Source: Clarkia xantiana subsp. parviflora (Eukaryota > Streptophyta > Magnoliopsida > Myrtales > Onagraceae). From it: a stretch of 64,000 bases of DNA. The position numbers and the translations under genes are program-made. The stretch lies in assembly GCA_036873135.1 (NCBI GenBank), contig JAPTYO010000023.1:2925834-2989833 (forward strand). The letters are read 5' to 3'. Below the pieces are notes generated by a model that saw only the letters and a program-made list of their open reading frames with translations, had not been told where the DNA came from and made no database searches. This document shows, piece after piece, positions 1 to 10,112 of this stretch; positions within the stretch are counted from its first letter, which is position 1; each line of letters begins with the position of its first letter.

Positions 1-172
1 TTGTCTTCTTGAATATATCTATCTAACTACTGTAACTGTTACTTCGGATTCACAAATCATTCAACTTTTCATTGATTTGTGCACATTTTAGTGGCGGGTT
101 GAAAAATCTGGTGTAAATTTGTGATGGTTTGATGGTCTCTGACTTTAAACTGAATTCCTTGTTGAATTGCAG

Positions 173-340
173 GTTGCTATAATGGTGGAAATGGTGAGCT
201 CCGGTAAGGCATCAGATACAATGATGATGATTCACTTTCCATTCATGGGGTATGCGGTTCTAGCCATATTGCGAGGGCTCTATCTTTCCACTACATCGAC
301 TCGCGGGAAGGCTCCACAGCCAAGGAAGAAGACCGCTTGA
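173..340 (+). CDS. Last exon of TMEM97/sigma-2 receptor-like EXPERA protein (partial gene, copy A)
   Basis: The window opens in an intron (1-172, ending in gcag). The exon that follows encodes 55 residues and a stop, starting VAIMVEMVSSGKASD and ending in PQPRKKTA. It aligns residue for residue with the last exon of the complete paralogue at 6148-6327 (shared MSSGKASD-like core, FPFMGYAVLAILRGL membrane segment, lysine-rich tail). Earlier exons lie upstream of the window. The family (EXPERA domain; animal TMEM97 is the sigma-2 receptor) consists of four-helix ER membrane proteins linked to sterol handling; the plant role is poorly known. The C-terminus KKTA fits a dilysine KKxx ER-retrieval signal. 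Frame and splice site are clear, but whether the whole gene is intact cannot be judged here. Confidence 0.75.
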   Translation, partial: VAIMVEMVSSGKASDTMMMIHFPFMGYAVLAILRGLYLSTTSTRGKAPQPRKKTA

Positions 341-424
341 TTAAGCCGGTTTCTCAATTGTTAGATCATGTAGAAGATCTTAGTGTTGAACAATAGAATA
401 ATATCTTTTAGGCTTAACATGTCT

Positions 425-955
425 TTTAGTTTATGATGTTTGACCACTTTTGGGTTTTGGTCTATGATGTTTTTTTTTTACTTAGTTTTAGTACCATATG
501 TTTGCAGATTTTTTTAGTTTTGGTCTGATCGTTACATTCCGTCCATTTTTTGACATGTGTAAATCATGTGATCCACCCTAAACTTTCAATTTTGTCCAAT
601 TTAGTTTATTACATACTTTCTTAACTTTTTTTGTTCAATTTAGGCCCTAAGTTTCAAAATTTCAATTGGACATAGTTTTCCAATTGGGGTCAGTTTTGAA
701 ACTTCGGGACTAAATTAAACAAAAAAAGTTAGAAAATTATTAAATGGACTAAATTTAATAAAATTGAAAATTTAGGGTGGATCACGTAACTTGCACATGT
801 CAAAAAATGGATGGAATGTAATGGTCGAACCAAAACTAGAAAAATCTGCAAACATATGGTATTAAAATTAGGAAAAAAAGACATTATGAACTAAAACAAA
901 AAATAATTTAACATTATGGACCAAAACAAAAAATAAGTTTGAACAAATTAGGAGC
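425..955. mobile_element. Palindromic foldback element FB1
   Basis: The two halves are near-perfect inverted copies around a centre at about 665-680. The left arm has ccatatgtttgcagattttt and attccgtccattttttgaca; the right arm has the reverse complement (tgtcaaaaaatggatggaat, then aaaatctgcaaacatatgg). There is no coding capacity. The arms resemble those of the other foldbacks at 1435, 8604, 39721 and 53141, with gttcaatttag, a cacgtga-like site and a central caattgg. This suits a non-autonomous DNA transposon of the MULE/foldback type. Exact ends and a target duplication were not resolved. Confidence 0.7.
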
Positions 956-1434
956 TTGGTCCGGCAAAGAAAAAAAATTAGTCTAGTCAATAAGTTTCCA
1001 CTAAAATCACTGTTTCTTTTTTTCTTTTTTTTTGTGCTACCCCTTTATATTTTAAAATTTTAGTGATGTTGTCAATTTTCCGTTAAATCCGACAAAAACT
1101 GTTATATATATTTAAAAAATGCCATTGTCTATTTTTTATTTTACCAAAGCACATGTTTATATTTAGGAACTTAGTAAAAATTATTATTAATACATCTCAA
1201 ATTTTTTATTAAGTGTGGGCTCGGCTATAGCTGGTCAGTTTGGACCTTATGTTCGATTTAGGCTTATATAAAAAAATATTAACAGTTTTGGTCCAGTTTT
1301 AACGGAGAATGATAACAATTCTTTATGATTTAAACATATAATAAAGAGACAATAATAAATAAAAAAAACTTCAACGACGACCATATTAATTTTAGTGCAA
1401 ATGGGCAATCCAACATTAAAAAAATGGTTAAAGA
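956..1434. other. Intergenic AT-rich spacer
   Basis: Poly-A and poly-T rich sequence between two foldback elements. I see no gene, splice-flanked exon or RNA signature. The short open frame on the minus strand here is AT-composition noise. Confidence 0.5.
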
Positions 1435-1951
1435 TATTTTTCACACCACATGTTTAACCGAATGTAGCTTTTAGTATTAGATGTTTGGTTTTGTATACTA
1501 TTGGTACTAAACGTTTGAAAAAATGTGGCTTTTGGTACATCTGTTAGTTGGCCGTTAGTTTTGGCCGTTAAATGACATGTGCAAGTCACGTGACCGACCC
1601 TAAATTTTTTATTTTGTTCAATTTAGTCACCCAAATATATTCCCAACTTTTATTTTGTTTAATTTAGTCTTAAAACCTCAAAATCGACATTCCAATTGAC
1701 CTAGCCCCAATTGGACCTAATTGTGTCTAAGTCAATTCAGTTTGATTGATTCAATTGGTTTCGATTTTTAAGTTGTAGGACTATATTAAATAAAATAAAA
1801 GTTAGGAATATATTTGAGAGACTAAATTGAACAAAATTAAAAGTTTAGGGTCGGTCACGTGACTTGCACATATCATTTAACGGCCAAAACTAACGGCCAA
1901 CTAACAGATGTTCTAAAAACCACATTCGGTCAAACATTTGGTGTGAAAAAT
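1435..1951. mobile_element. Palindromic foldback element FB2
   Basis: The left end reads atttttcacaccacatgttt and the right end aaacatttggtgtgaaaaat, reverse complements with few differences. The inner arms pair as ggtcacgtgacttgcacat against atgtgcaagtcacgtgacc, around a centre at about 1700 (caattggacc). No ORF. It belongs to the same arm family as FB1 but carries its own central spacer. Confidence 0.75.
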
Positions 1952-3029
1952 ACAATAACCCTAAAAAGAAACATTATACCCAAGTCTGACTTTCTCCAGC
2001 GATGACCACCGTCCTCAATGGCGGGCGCGCGAGACCTGCAGCTGGATGTTCTTGACGGGTCGGGTCACATTTTTTTTTTTTAGGTTTATTATTAATTTCA
2101 TAGATAATATTTGAGGTTAATTATTAAATTAATAGATAATATTTGGACAGTGATTTTTGGAAAAAATAAATAAATGATACCTGATATTTTTTTAAGTTAT
2201 TTATATTTCATATGTATAACATGTATATAAATTATGGTGTTGTTTTGAATCTCTTTTTAATTTGAACATAATATATCATGTGTTTAGCAAGAGATAAATA
2301 AAACACGAAAAATTGCTAATTAATTTATTAAACAGATTAATAAATTGCTAAATATTTTCTTTATTCCGTTCTAATAAGACAGAATTTCTAATGGAGTTAC
2401 CATCGCAATTTGTACATATGTACCATTTAATCTAGCAAAATGCTAAAAAATACTTCTTTTAACAATTTGTTTGACTGACTAAATATCAGCTAGTAATTTG
2501 GGGTCGGATCACGTCATTGAATAATTTCTTGAGACTAACTAGTAAATTCATTGGCGGTGCTTGTACACTCGAATTAATAAATTATTAGTTGTTGTTTTTT
2601 TTAATATTATATTAGTTCAAATTGCAAAAATGTATAAATTGCTATCTCGCGGTTATCATTTTCGTTTAATTTGGACTAAATGTGTTATGTACTCTGCACA
2701 TGATAAAAAAAAGCGCGATAAAATTCTCTTCAATGTTACGAAATCAAACAAAGTATCAGCTAATGTCTAAGCAACTATTTTCAAATTAGAAAGAAATCCT
2801 AATAGAACTAACATTTGTTTTTTCAAATATTCAGTCTAAACTAGCACAAAGTTTAAAAATTAAAACTTCAACTCTTAATTTATTCGTCTATCCAAACATC
2901 AGCTAAGCATTTCGGATCGGGTCGGGTCGTGAAACTAGCCTTCAATTTCTTCATCTCATTTTGTCTTTATTATTAAATAAATATATCTTCTGCACGACTG
3001 TCTTTCTCAACACCGCTGCATTCGTTTTT
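1952..3029. other. Intergenic region, probable distal promoter of the downstream EXPERA gene
   Basis: AT-rich unique-looking sequence with no supported gene. Positions 2895-2935 hold a short gggtcgggtcg-like run. A TATA-like stretch (aaataaatatat, about 2976-2987) lies on the far side of the MULE at 3030-4725, so the ancestral core promoter of the gene starting at 4827 may be here. That is inference. Confidence 0.35.
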
Positions 3030-4725
3030 GGGATTTAAACCAAATTGGTACCTGGGTTAACAGCCCAAAACAAATTGGTACATCTACTAAATTTTGTGAC
3101 AAATTGGTACCCGAGTTAACCGGGGTGTTGCACCGTTAAAATTTCTAGTTAAAACTAACGGAATCCCATTTTTGGCGCATGAAAAGACCATAATACCCTT
3201 ATTGCAGAATAGCTACATAATAGCAACTCAAAACTTTGGAACCCAATATCTCACTCATTTCTTCATCTTTTAAGACGATTTTTTTTTTGAAACCACATAA
3301 TTTTTCGAGATCTATGCAACCCAAATAGCCGTAAAGTGATTTTCCCATTTTTTTCAATAAATATCGTTTTCCATGTTAATTCATTCTTTTTTGTATCAAA
3401 CTCCACCGCATTCTAACACTTATCACCCTTGATCACCCACTTTTTTTACTAATTGGATTCCAATACTACAATCAAACCGTTGCTTTTGGATTCCAACATT
3501 TCTGTTTAAAAACCAAATTGATGTTATACCTTTCATCCAAAAGATAACCAAAAATGAAAGTTTGTCGAATTAATTGTTATGCAATCTATAACTTACTGGA
3601 ATTTTTCTTGATGTCTCCAATAAACTATACTGGTGTGTCTCTAAATCAATAAACGTCACTGCAAGAGAACATATGGATCTTAGATAGATAAATATGTTTC
3701 ATACTTGAAATAGAACAATATGAAAAGTACTTTTAAGGGTATTGGAAGAACTTTTAGAATGGACACCAGGAATAAATAGTTTATTTTCTTATTTAATCTA
3801 CATGTGGAAATTGATACTCTCAGTATCCTGAGGGATGACCGTAATGTGAGAAAATAAGATGAACTTGCATTAAAAGAACCACACAAAGAATTTTATCACT
3901 ATGTGGCTAGAGACAAACAATAAATTTTCTTTCGAGATATTGCCAAAACTGTTCCATTTGCAATTTTATGTTGGACCATGTCAAGCTTTTAAAATCGAAG
4001 ACCTGCAGAACTGGTCAATTTTTCAGCATGTCCAAAAAATATATAAACAAAAAAATTGGTAGCTTATCATGCTAAGATCCATATATTCTCTTGTAGTGAC
4101 GTTTATTGATTTAGAGACACACCAATATAGTTTACTGGAGACATCAAGAAAAATTCTAGTAAGTTATAGATTGCATAATAATTAATTCGACAGACTTTCG
4201 CCTTTTGTTTTCTTTTGGATGAAATGTATAATATCAATTTGGTTCTTAAACAGAAGTGTTGGAATCCAAGAGCAACAGTTTGATTGTAGTATTGGAATCC
4301 AATTAGTAAAAAAAATTGGTGATCAAAGTTGATAAGTGTTAGAATGCGGTGGAGCTTTATACAAAAAAGAACGAATTAACATGGAAACCGGTGTTTATTG
4401 AAAAAAACTGGTCAAATCACTTTAAGGCTATTTGGCTTGCATAGATCTCGAAAAGTTATGCGGTTTAAAAAAAAAATTGTCCAAAAAGATGAAGAAATGA
4501 GTGAGATATTGGGTTCCAAAGTTTTGAATTGCTATTACGTAGCTATTCTGCAATAAGGGTATTTTAGTCTTTTCATGCGCCAAAAATGAGATTCCGTTAG
4601 TTTTAACCAGAAATTCTAACGGTGCAACACCCAGGTTAACTCGGGTACCAATTTGTCACAAAATTTAGTGGAGGTACCAATTCGTTTTGGGTTGTTAACC
4701 CAGGTACCAATTTGATTTAAATCCC
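3030..4725. mobile_element. Long-TIR MULE (foldback Mutator-like element), non-autonomous
   Basis: It is flanked by a perfect 9-bp direct repeat, ttcgttttt (3021-3029 and 4726-4734), the Mutator-type duplication length. The element starts gggatttaaaccaaattggt and ends with the reverse complement (accaatttgatttaaatccc). The inverted arms run roughly 3030-3681 and 4070-4725, differing at scattered sites. The roughly 390-bp middle (3682-4069) is unique and has no transposase. Long inverted arms plus a 9-bp duplication match TIR-MULEs. It sits 101 bp upstream of the ATG at 4827, so it lies in the promoter or 5' leader of that gene. Confidence 0.9.
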
Positions 4726-4826
4726 TTCGTTTTTCTTCCTTACAACACCGTTGACTCAAAATCTCCATACCCACCGGCCACCGTAAGAATCCGATCCGAC
4801 CATTTCCGGCCGCGATTCGACTCACA

Positions 4827-6327
4827 ATGGCCGCACTCACCACCCTAATCGACGCGGTGCTGTTTCTCTTCTTCCTCGTGATCGCCTTCTCAGGGCCGCT
4901 GATGGACAGCCAGATTTGCTTGCCGGCGGAGTATTACCCAGACTTCCTCGTGGAGATCAACAACTGGTACGTCCGTGAGTACGGCGACTATCTGTCGGTG
5001 GAGAAGCCAGCTTTCTTTGTTGGACTCATATGGCTGGAGCTGCTGTTTCAGTGGCCGATGGCGGTGGCTAACCTCTACGGTATTGTAGCTTCCAAGTCAT
5101 GGCTTGGAACCACCTGCTTGATCTCCGGCGTCTGTACCTTAACTGCCATGGTCAGTCCTTTTCCAATTCTATTGCTCATATGATTTATATAATATTTCTA
5201 TCGGAGTTCTACTTTTACAATTAAATAAGGGTTAAATGGTTTTTTGTGCCTTGTGTTTGACCAATGTTGGTTTTTGGTGCCACACAATTTATTTTGTAGG
5301 TTTTTTGTGTCATATATTGTATTTTGTAGATTTTTTGTGCATCCGTCAGTCAATGGTTAAGTTTGCCGTTAAAAAGTTTTATTTTGTTCAATTTAGTCCC
5401 TAATCTTTTTCCGACTCAAACTAAGCTTAAAAAGTTTCCCCTTTATGAAATTTCTAGATTCACCAATTTTCTGATCTAAGATGCATATTATTGTGTTACG
5501 TGGCACAACCAACGATTTTAAGCTTATAGTGGACTAAAAAAAGTCAACTTCATTTCATTTATTAATATTGTATAATTCTAATATGTATAAATAACTATAA
5601 TTGTATCTTTTTTTCTTTTTAATTTACTAGCTATAACATTTTTTTAATATCTTAATAATAAATGAATAATTTTTTCTACAGTACTACGATTTACAATCGT
5701 TTTTTTTTCCATGTGAAACTAGAGGTAAAGATATCCTGAATGGTATATAATGCCATATATTTATAATTTATAGACACCAACCACTATATCAAATTAATAA
5801 AAAATTTGGTGTAAAAATTCTTTTAATATGTTATCATTAATATATTTTTTTTAAAAGACAGCTCAAAACTCTTGCTAATTTTGGGGAAAAAAAAAAACTC
5901 TTGCTAATAACATAAATTTCATCAGAATATAGATTCTTGCACAATGCATATGTTAAATATATAATTTGTCCTTCTAATGTCTTTTGATAAATTTTATACT
6001 AGCTAGTTATCAGAGTTAAGTACTTTTATAGTTTTATATATTATTTAACTATTATCCAACTTTGAATATTCAATCATAATAATATATATATATCTCTAGA
6101 GCCGTTGATTTAAAATCACATTAGTTATTGATTTACTACTACGACAGACAGCTATAATGTCAGAAATCATGAGCTCCGGCAAGGCATCCGACAAGCTGCT
6201 GATGATGTACGTCCCGTTTGTTGGGTTCGGTGTGCTAGCCGTCTTGCGTGGTCTGCTACCCTGCTCCAACACCAACACTCCGTCCAACGCCAACAAGGTT
6301 CCTCAGCCAAAGAAGAAGAAGGCTTGA
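4827..6327 (+). CDS. TMEM97/sigma-2 receptor-like EXPERA-domain membrane protein (copy B, complete)
   Basis: Two coding exons: 4827-5150 (108 codons) and 6148-6327 (59 codons plus stop), joined in phase 0 across a gtcagt...acgacag intron, giving 167 aa, the usual size for the family. Four hydrophobic segments fit the EXPERA fold: about residues 9-25, 62-84, 92-113 and 124-146. Between segments 1 and 2 are CLPAEYYPDFLVEINNWY and DYLSVEKPAFFVGLIWLE, the luminal loop and acidic face conserved in plant TMEM97-like proteins. The tail ends PKKKKA, a dilysine-type ER-retrieval signal. Animal homologues bind sterols and NPC1 in the ER and lysosome; the plant function is not established. The ATG is the first in frame after a C-rich leader. 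Its tandem paralogue ends at 340. The intron holds a foldback arm (5230-5410) and the 5' side abuts a MULE. Confidence 0.85.
5230..5410. mobile_element. Single arm of a foldback element (FB3) inside intron 1 of the EXPERA gene
   Basis: Reads ggttaaatggttttttgtgc, then ttttgtaggttttttgtgtc, gcatccgtcagtcaatggtt and ttattttgttcaatttagtc, matching the left arm of FB4 (8604-8790) in order. No right arm follows, so the element is truncated or partly deleted. Confidence 0.6.
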
Positions 6328-6636
6328 GTAAATTTTCTAATTTGTGATAATTTCTTTTATAAGTTGTGTTAATTATAAGAGCGTTCCGATAATCTTTATT
6401 TGATGAATATTTTCTACTTATTCTTTCATGTGTTGGATAAGCATGTTTGATTGTATATATTAAGATATACAGTATACTAATATATAGATTAACTAATATT
6501 TTGTTTAATTTGATTTAATATTAGTATTAACTAATACATAAGTATTAGCTAATACTCAATCGTATAGTAAATTATATATTAGTGAGCCTCATAAAATATA
6601 AGGTATTATCTGATACATAATGCCTACTAACTAAAA
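6328..6636. other. 3' flank of the EXPERA gene
   Basis: AT-rich sequence that must contain the 3' UTR. Around 6480-6580 there are overlapping small palindromes (ttagtattaactaatac, agtattagctaatact). No gene is visible. Confidence 0.4.
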
Positions 6637-7250
6637 TACCAATTGGGTTGGTTCTATGAGGAGCTCAAGATAGAATACCACTTCGCATCGGTGAAACATA
6701 CACAAACGAACGATCATGTTGAGTCAGCAAACAAGGTTGTCTTAGAAGGATTGAAAAAGAGAGTCGACACCTTGAGGAGAAGTTGGGTCGAAGAATTAGA
6801 AAAACGTCTTATGGGTAGGCAGAACAACGCCTAAGAAGACAACGTGAGAAACACCATTCGACTTGGTGGACGGAACATAGGTTGTTGCACTTGTGGAGAA
6901 GTCATAACCTCCCACAGGGCTAGCCACTTCAAAGAAGAAAACAACAATGAATCAAGGCGTTTGGAGATAGACACGATATATGAAAAAGATGGAGCTCTGA
7001 AGAGGCACAAACAAGAATGCGCCTAGTGACGACCCGATATTACAACTGTTGCATCAAGGAACGCCGGTTCTTCATCAGAGAAATGGTGTGGAGGAATACA
7101 CTTGGATTAATTGAATAAATTATCTCCAAAATCGGAAAGACCGTACAAGATTGCCGCCATACCATCAATCAACCCATACCGCCTCGAAGATAAGGCTGGG
7201 AGGATATGAACAAACACCTGTAGTGTTGGCCACTTGAATAAAGTCTATGC
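6637..7250 (+). pseudogene. Gypsy integrase C-terminal fragment (Tat/Athila-type), degenerate
   Basis: Across three frames the fragment reads as the end of a Ty3/Gypsy pol. FYEELKIEYHFASVKHTQTN is the integrase core motif near the catalytic Glu. EGLKKRVDTLRRSWVEELEK follows, then in a shifted frame RTTPKKTT and ETPFDLV, then ERRFFIREMVWRNT and the C-terminal RLPPYHQSTHTAS/YRLEDKAG-like region. In-frame stops and at least three frameshifts show it is dead. Wording of the core (SVKHTQTN, VESANKVVLEGLKKR) is closer to the Tat/Athila branch than to chromoviruses. Everything 5' of this point is missing; the element's 3' tandem array follows from 7396. Confidence 0.75.
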
Positions 7251-7395
7251 CTAAGTAAGAATTGGGCCATGACTCACCACATAAAAGGCAACACCCTCCA
7301 TCATTTATTTAAGAATTTTCAATATTATCCCTCGTTTGAACTAATATTTTGCCGGACTATTTTGAATGAAATGCAACGAATTAGAAGTCTACAAA

Positions 7396-8110
7396 CGTGC
7401 GAAGAGTGACATTCCCTACTTGGAGAAAAACTTAAAGTAGCGGACGAAGAACGACATTCCCTACTCGGAGAAAAATTCCAAGTAGAGGACGAAGAGAGAC
7501 ACTCCCTACTTGAAGAAAAAATCCAGTAGCGGACGAATAACGACATTCCCTACATGAAGAAAAATTCTGAGTTGAGGACGAAGAGTGACACTCCTACTTG
7601 GAGAAAAACTTCGAGTAGCGGATGAAGAACGACATTCCCTAATAGAAGAAAAACTACGAGTAGAGGTCGAAGAGCGAAATTCCCTACTTGGAGAAAAACT
7701 CTAAGTAGAAAATGAAGAACGACATTCCCTACTCGGAGAAAAACTCTGAGTAGATGACGAAGAGCGACATTCCCTACTTGGAGAAAAATTTCAAGTAGCG
7801 GATGAAGTACGACATTCCCTACTTGTAGAAAAACTCCGAGGAGACGACGAAGAGCGACATCCCTACTTGGAGAAAAACTCTAAGTAGATGACGAATAACG
7901 ACATGCCCTACTCGGAGAAAAACTCTGAGTAGCAAACAAAGAGCGACATTTATTACTCAGAGAGAAAAACTCCGGGTGGCGAACGAAGAGTGACATGCCC
8001 TACTCGGAAGAAAATTCCGGGGGGTGGGGGGGGGGGGGGGGTGGGACGAAAACGACATCCCCTACTTCGAGAAAAACTCTAAGTAGTGGAGGTAGAATGA
8101 CACGCCTTAT
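7396..8110 (+). repeat. 45-bp tandem array, about 15 copies, each forming a hairpin
   Basis: The unit is roughly gaagaRYgacattccctact, then ygGAG, AAAAA, cTCYrAGTAG and a gacga-like joint. Each copy contains an inverted repeat of about 10 bp around an AAAAA loop, for example CTACTTGGAG/CTCTAAGTAG at 7684 and CTACTCGGAG/CTCTGAGTAG at 7729. Unit starts tend to alternate between gaagag-like and gaagaac-like forms, hinting at a 90-bp dimer. It lies just 3' of the Gypsy integrase fragment, where Tat elements usually carry tandem repeats. A G run occupies 8020-8041. Confidence 0.85.
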
Positions 8111-8603
8111 ACTAGAAGGACTCAAATTGATCCGCGAGGACCCAAAGAGCCGGGCATAAAAAATTGATCTGCGCGGACCCGAAGAGCCGCGTGGACCCGA
8201 AAATCCGTGCGTATCAAATTGTCCCGCCCGGACCTGAAGATCCCACGGATCGACGGAACCAAGCAGACGATATACGCCACACGCATCAAGTGCAAAAGGA
8301 ACGTTCAAAATTACAAATGGAAAGCGACTAAGGAAAGTAACCAACAACACTTGAAATTATAAAGCATACATGTTACAACAACAACACCTCTCAAAAGAGC
8401 TACAAGCAAAGATCACGTAAGAAGACCACGACAAGAAAGAACGAGCCTAACTACTATTAAAACACTCCATAAAACTAGACAACAACAACACCATCCATAA
8501 AACCACCATGAGAAAACTTCTCGAAGGGAAAGTCCGAATAGAGGGAATACATATCAGAAATAAGCTTATCACCAAAGTTTATGCTACGATCCGGAAAAAA
8601 AAA
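8111..8603 (+). other. Gypsy 3' untranslated/LTR remnant
   Basis: Positions 8120-8255 hold short GC-rich repeats of the form ttgatcYgcgcggacccgaagagcc, resembling the gatccgtgcgg motifs at 19345-19400. The rest (8260-8603) is non-coding and A-rich. It probably continues the retroelement whose pol fragment is at 6637-7250. Confidence 0.45.
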
Positions 8604-9360
8604 GGTTAAAGAGTCTTTTGGTGCCATGTTTGACCATTGCACGTTTTTGGTGTCATATGTTTTATTTTGTAGGTTTTTTGTGTCAAAAGTTTGCATTTTG
8701 TAGGCTTTTGGTGCATCCGTTAGTCAAATTTTAAGTTTGATCGTTAAATACTTTTATTTTGTTCAATTTAGTCCTCAAATTAAACACCTAACTTTTAATT
8801 TTTACAATTTAGCCCTAAAAAAATTCAATTGGACCTTAGGGTCCAATTGACCTAGCCATGGTGCGACCCATGGCTGGGTCGTACCACGGATCGGGTCGCC
8901 CAGGTCCGGAGACCCGAGCCACGGTCTGACCTAGCCATGGGTCGCACCACGGCTGGGGTCGCCCAGGTCCGACGACCCAGCCGTGGTCGACCCAGCCATG
9001 AGTCGCACCATGGTTGGGTCAATTGGACACAAGGGTTCAATTGACCCAATTGAACCTTTGGGTCCAATTGACCCAACCATGGTGCGACCCAGCCATTGGT
9101 CGCACCATGGCTAGGTCAATTGGACCCTAGGGTCCAATTGGGTTCTTTTAGGGCTAAATTGCAAAAAATAAAAGTTAGGTATATAAATTTGAGGATTAAA
9201 TTGAACAAAATAAAAGTATTTAACGGTCAAACTTAACATTTGACTAACGGATGCACCAAAAGCCTACAAAATGCAAACCTTTGACACAAAAAACCTACAA
9301 AATAAAACATATGGAAAGCCTACACTGGCCAAACATATGACACCAAAAGACCCTTTAACC
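8604..9360. mobile_element. Palindromic foldback element FB4 with GC-rich core
   Basis: The left terminus ggttaaagagtcttttggtg pairs with the right terminus (reverse complement ggttaaagggtcttttggtg). The arms extend through ttgttcaatttagtcctcaa. The core (8840-9140) is different in composition, made of iterated accatggctgggtcg, cgacccagcc and tcaattggacc blocks that are themselves palindromic. No coding capacity. It is inserted in Gypsy-derived sequence. No clean target duplication was found because the flanks are A-rich. Confidence 0.8.
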
Positions 9361-9576
9361 CAAAAAGTAAATAGTGCATCCGCCAGTGTTCACCCGGACT
9401 TTCAGAAGTGTCAAAACAACTATGAGTGCTATCCCAAAACGTCTTTCCGTATCGTTCCCTAAACTCGCGACGTTTGAGAGAAGGGAAGTAAGGGATGAAC
9501 ATGAATACCCCAGTCAGGCGATCCCACTTCAATCGATAGAAACATCGAAAGAGAACCAAGAATATGTCCACTTCCT

Positions 9577-10112
9577 TGTAAACAGTTTGGGACTTCTACA
9601 TCATTTTCAGGATGAATTTCAAGAAGACAACAACAAGAACTCGAAGAAAAGCTGTTAACTTGCTGGCAAAGCTTGCTTGGGAAGGAAGTAGTATTCGAGT
9701 TCAGTGACTTTATGTACAAGAAAGTCCTCATTCTTTAGTCTTAGGTTTAGTGTTTTAGTCTAATTAATAATTGTAATCAAAGTGGAGCATTTAACCACAT
9801 TTAGATCAGATTAGATTTAAGGCACATGTTATTTTCATTTAAATTAGTTGGGTAGTGTTAGGTAATTTTGTGTTGATTTTTAGATTAGTTGAGAGAGTTT
9901 CTAAACTTGCTATTTAATCTCCTTTGTACTGTTACTTTATTTACTGAATCAATATACAATTTCTTATTACATTTCTCTGCATTATTCGGTAAAACACATC
10001 GATTCAATCCAGTCAATTTTGGTTGCTGCAATTTCAATATCTTCTCATCCTTCTCCAGTTCATCATCATCTTCACTTCTCTATGAGCTCCCTTGGTTAAT
10101 AAATCTCTTTGT
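9577..10112 (+). repeat. 5' LTR of Copia A (3' end deleted)
   Basis: Aligns collinearly with 11855-12390: tgtaaacagttt start, aggaagtagtat, ttaggtttagtgtt, ttcagttcatcatcatcttc-like end. The final cagcagtacaagagaattga block seen in the 3' LTR is absent; sequence jumps to gtagggaatgacc at about 10111. Confidence 0.85.

Noticed and set aside
2561..2770. 69-residue open frame in the intergenic region
   Set aside because: AT-rich, no domain, no splice or leader context.
4616..4843. 75-residue minus-strand frame overlapping the EXPERA gene start
   Set aside because: Runs from the gene's 5' leader into the MULE arm; no coding evidence.
7396..8110. CRISPR-like appearance of regularly spaced repeats
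   Set aside because: The whole unit is repeated with no unique spacers, it degenerates gradually, and this is a plant nuclear retroelement context.
8000..8350. 116-residue open frame on the minus strand
   Set aside because: It reads through the G run and the degenerate Gypsy repeats. No domain; composition artefact.
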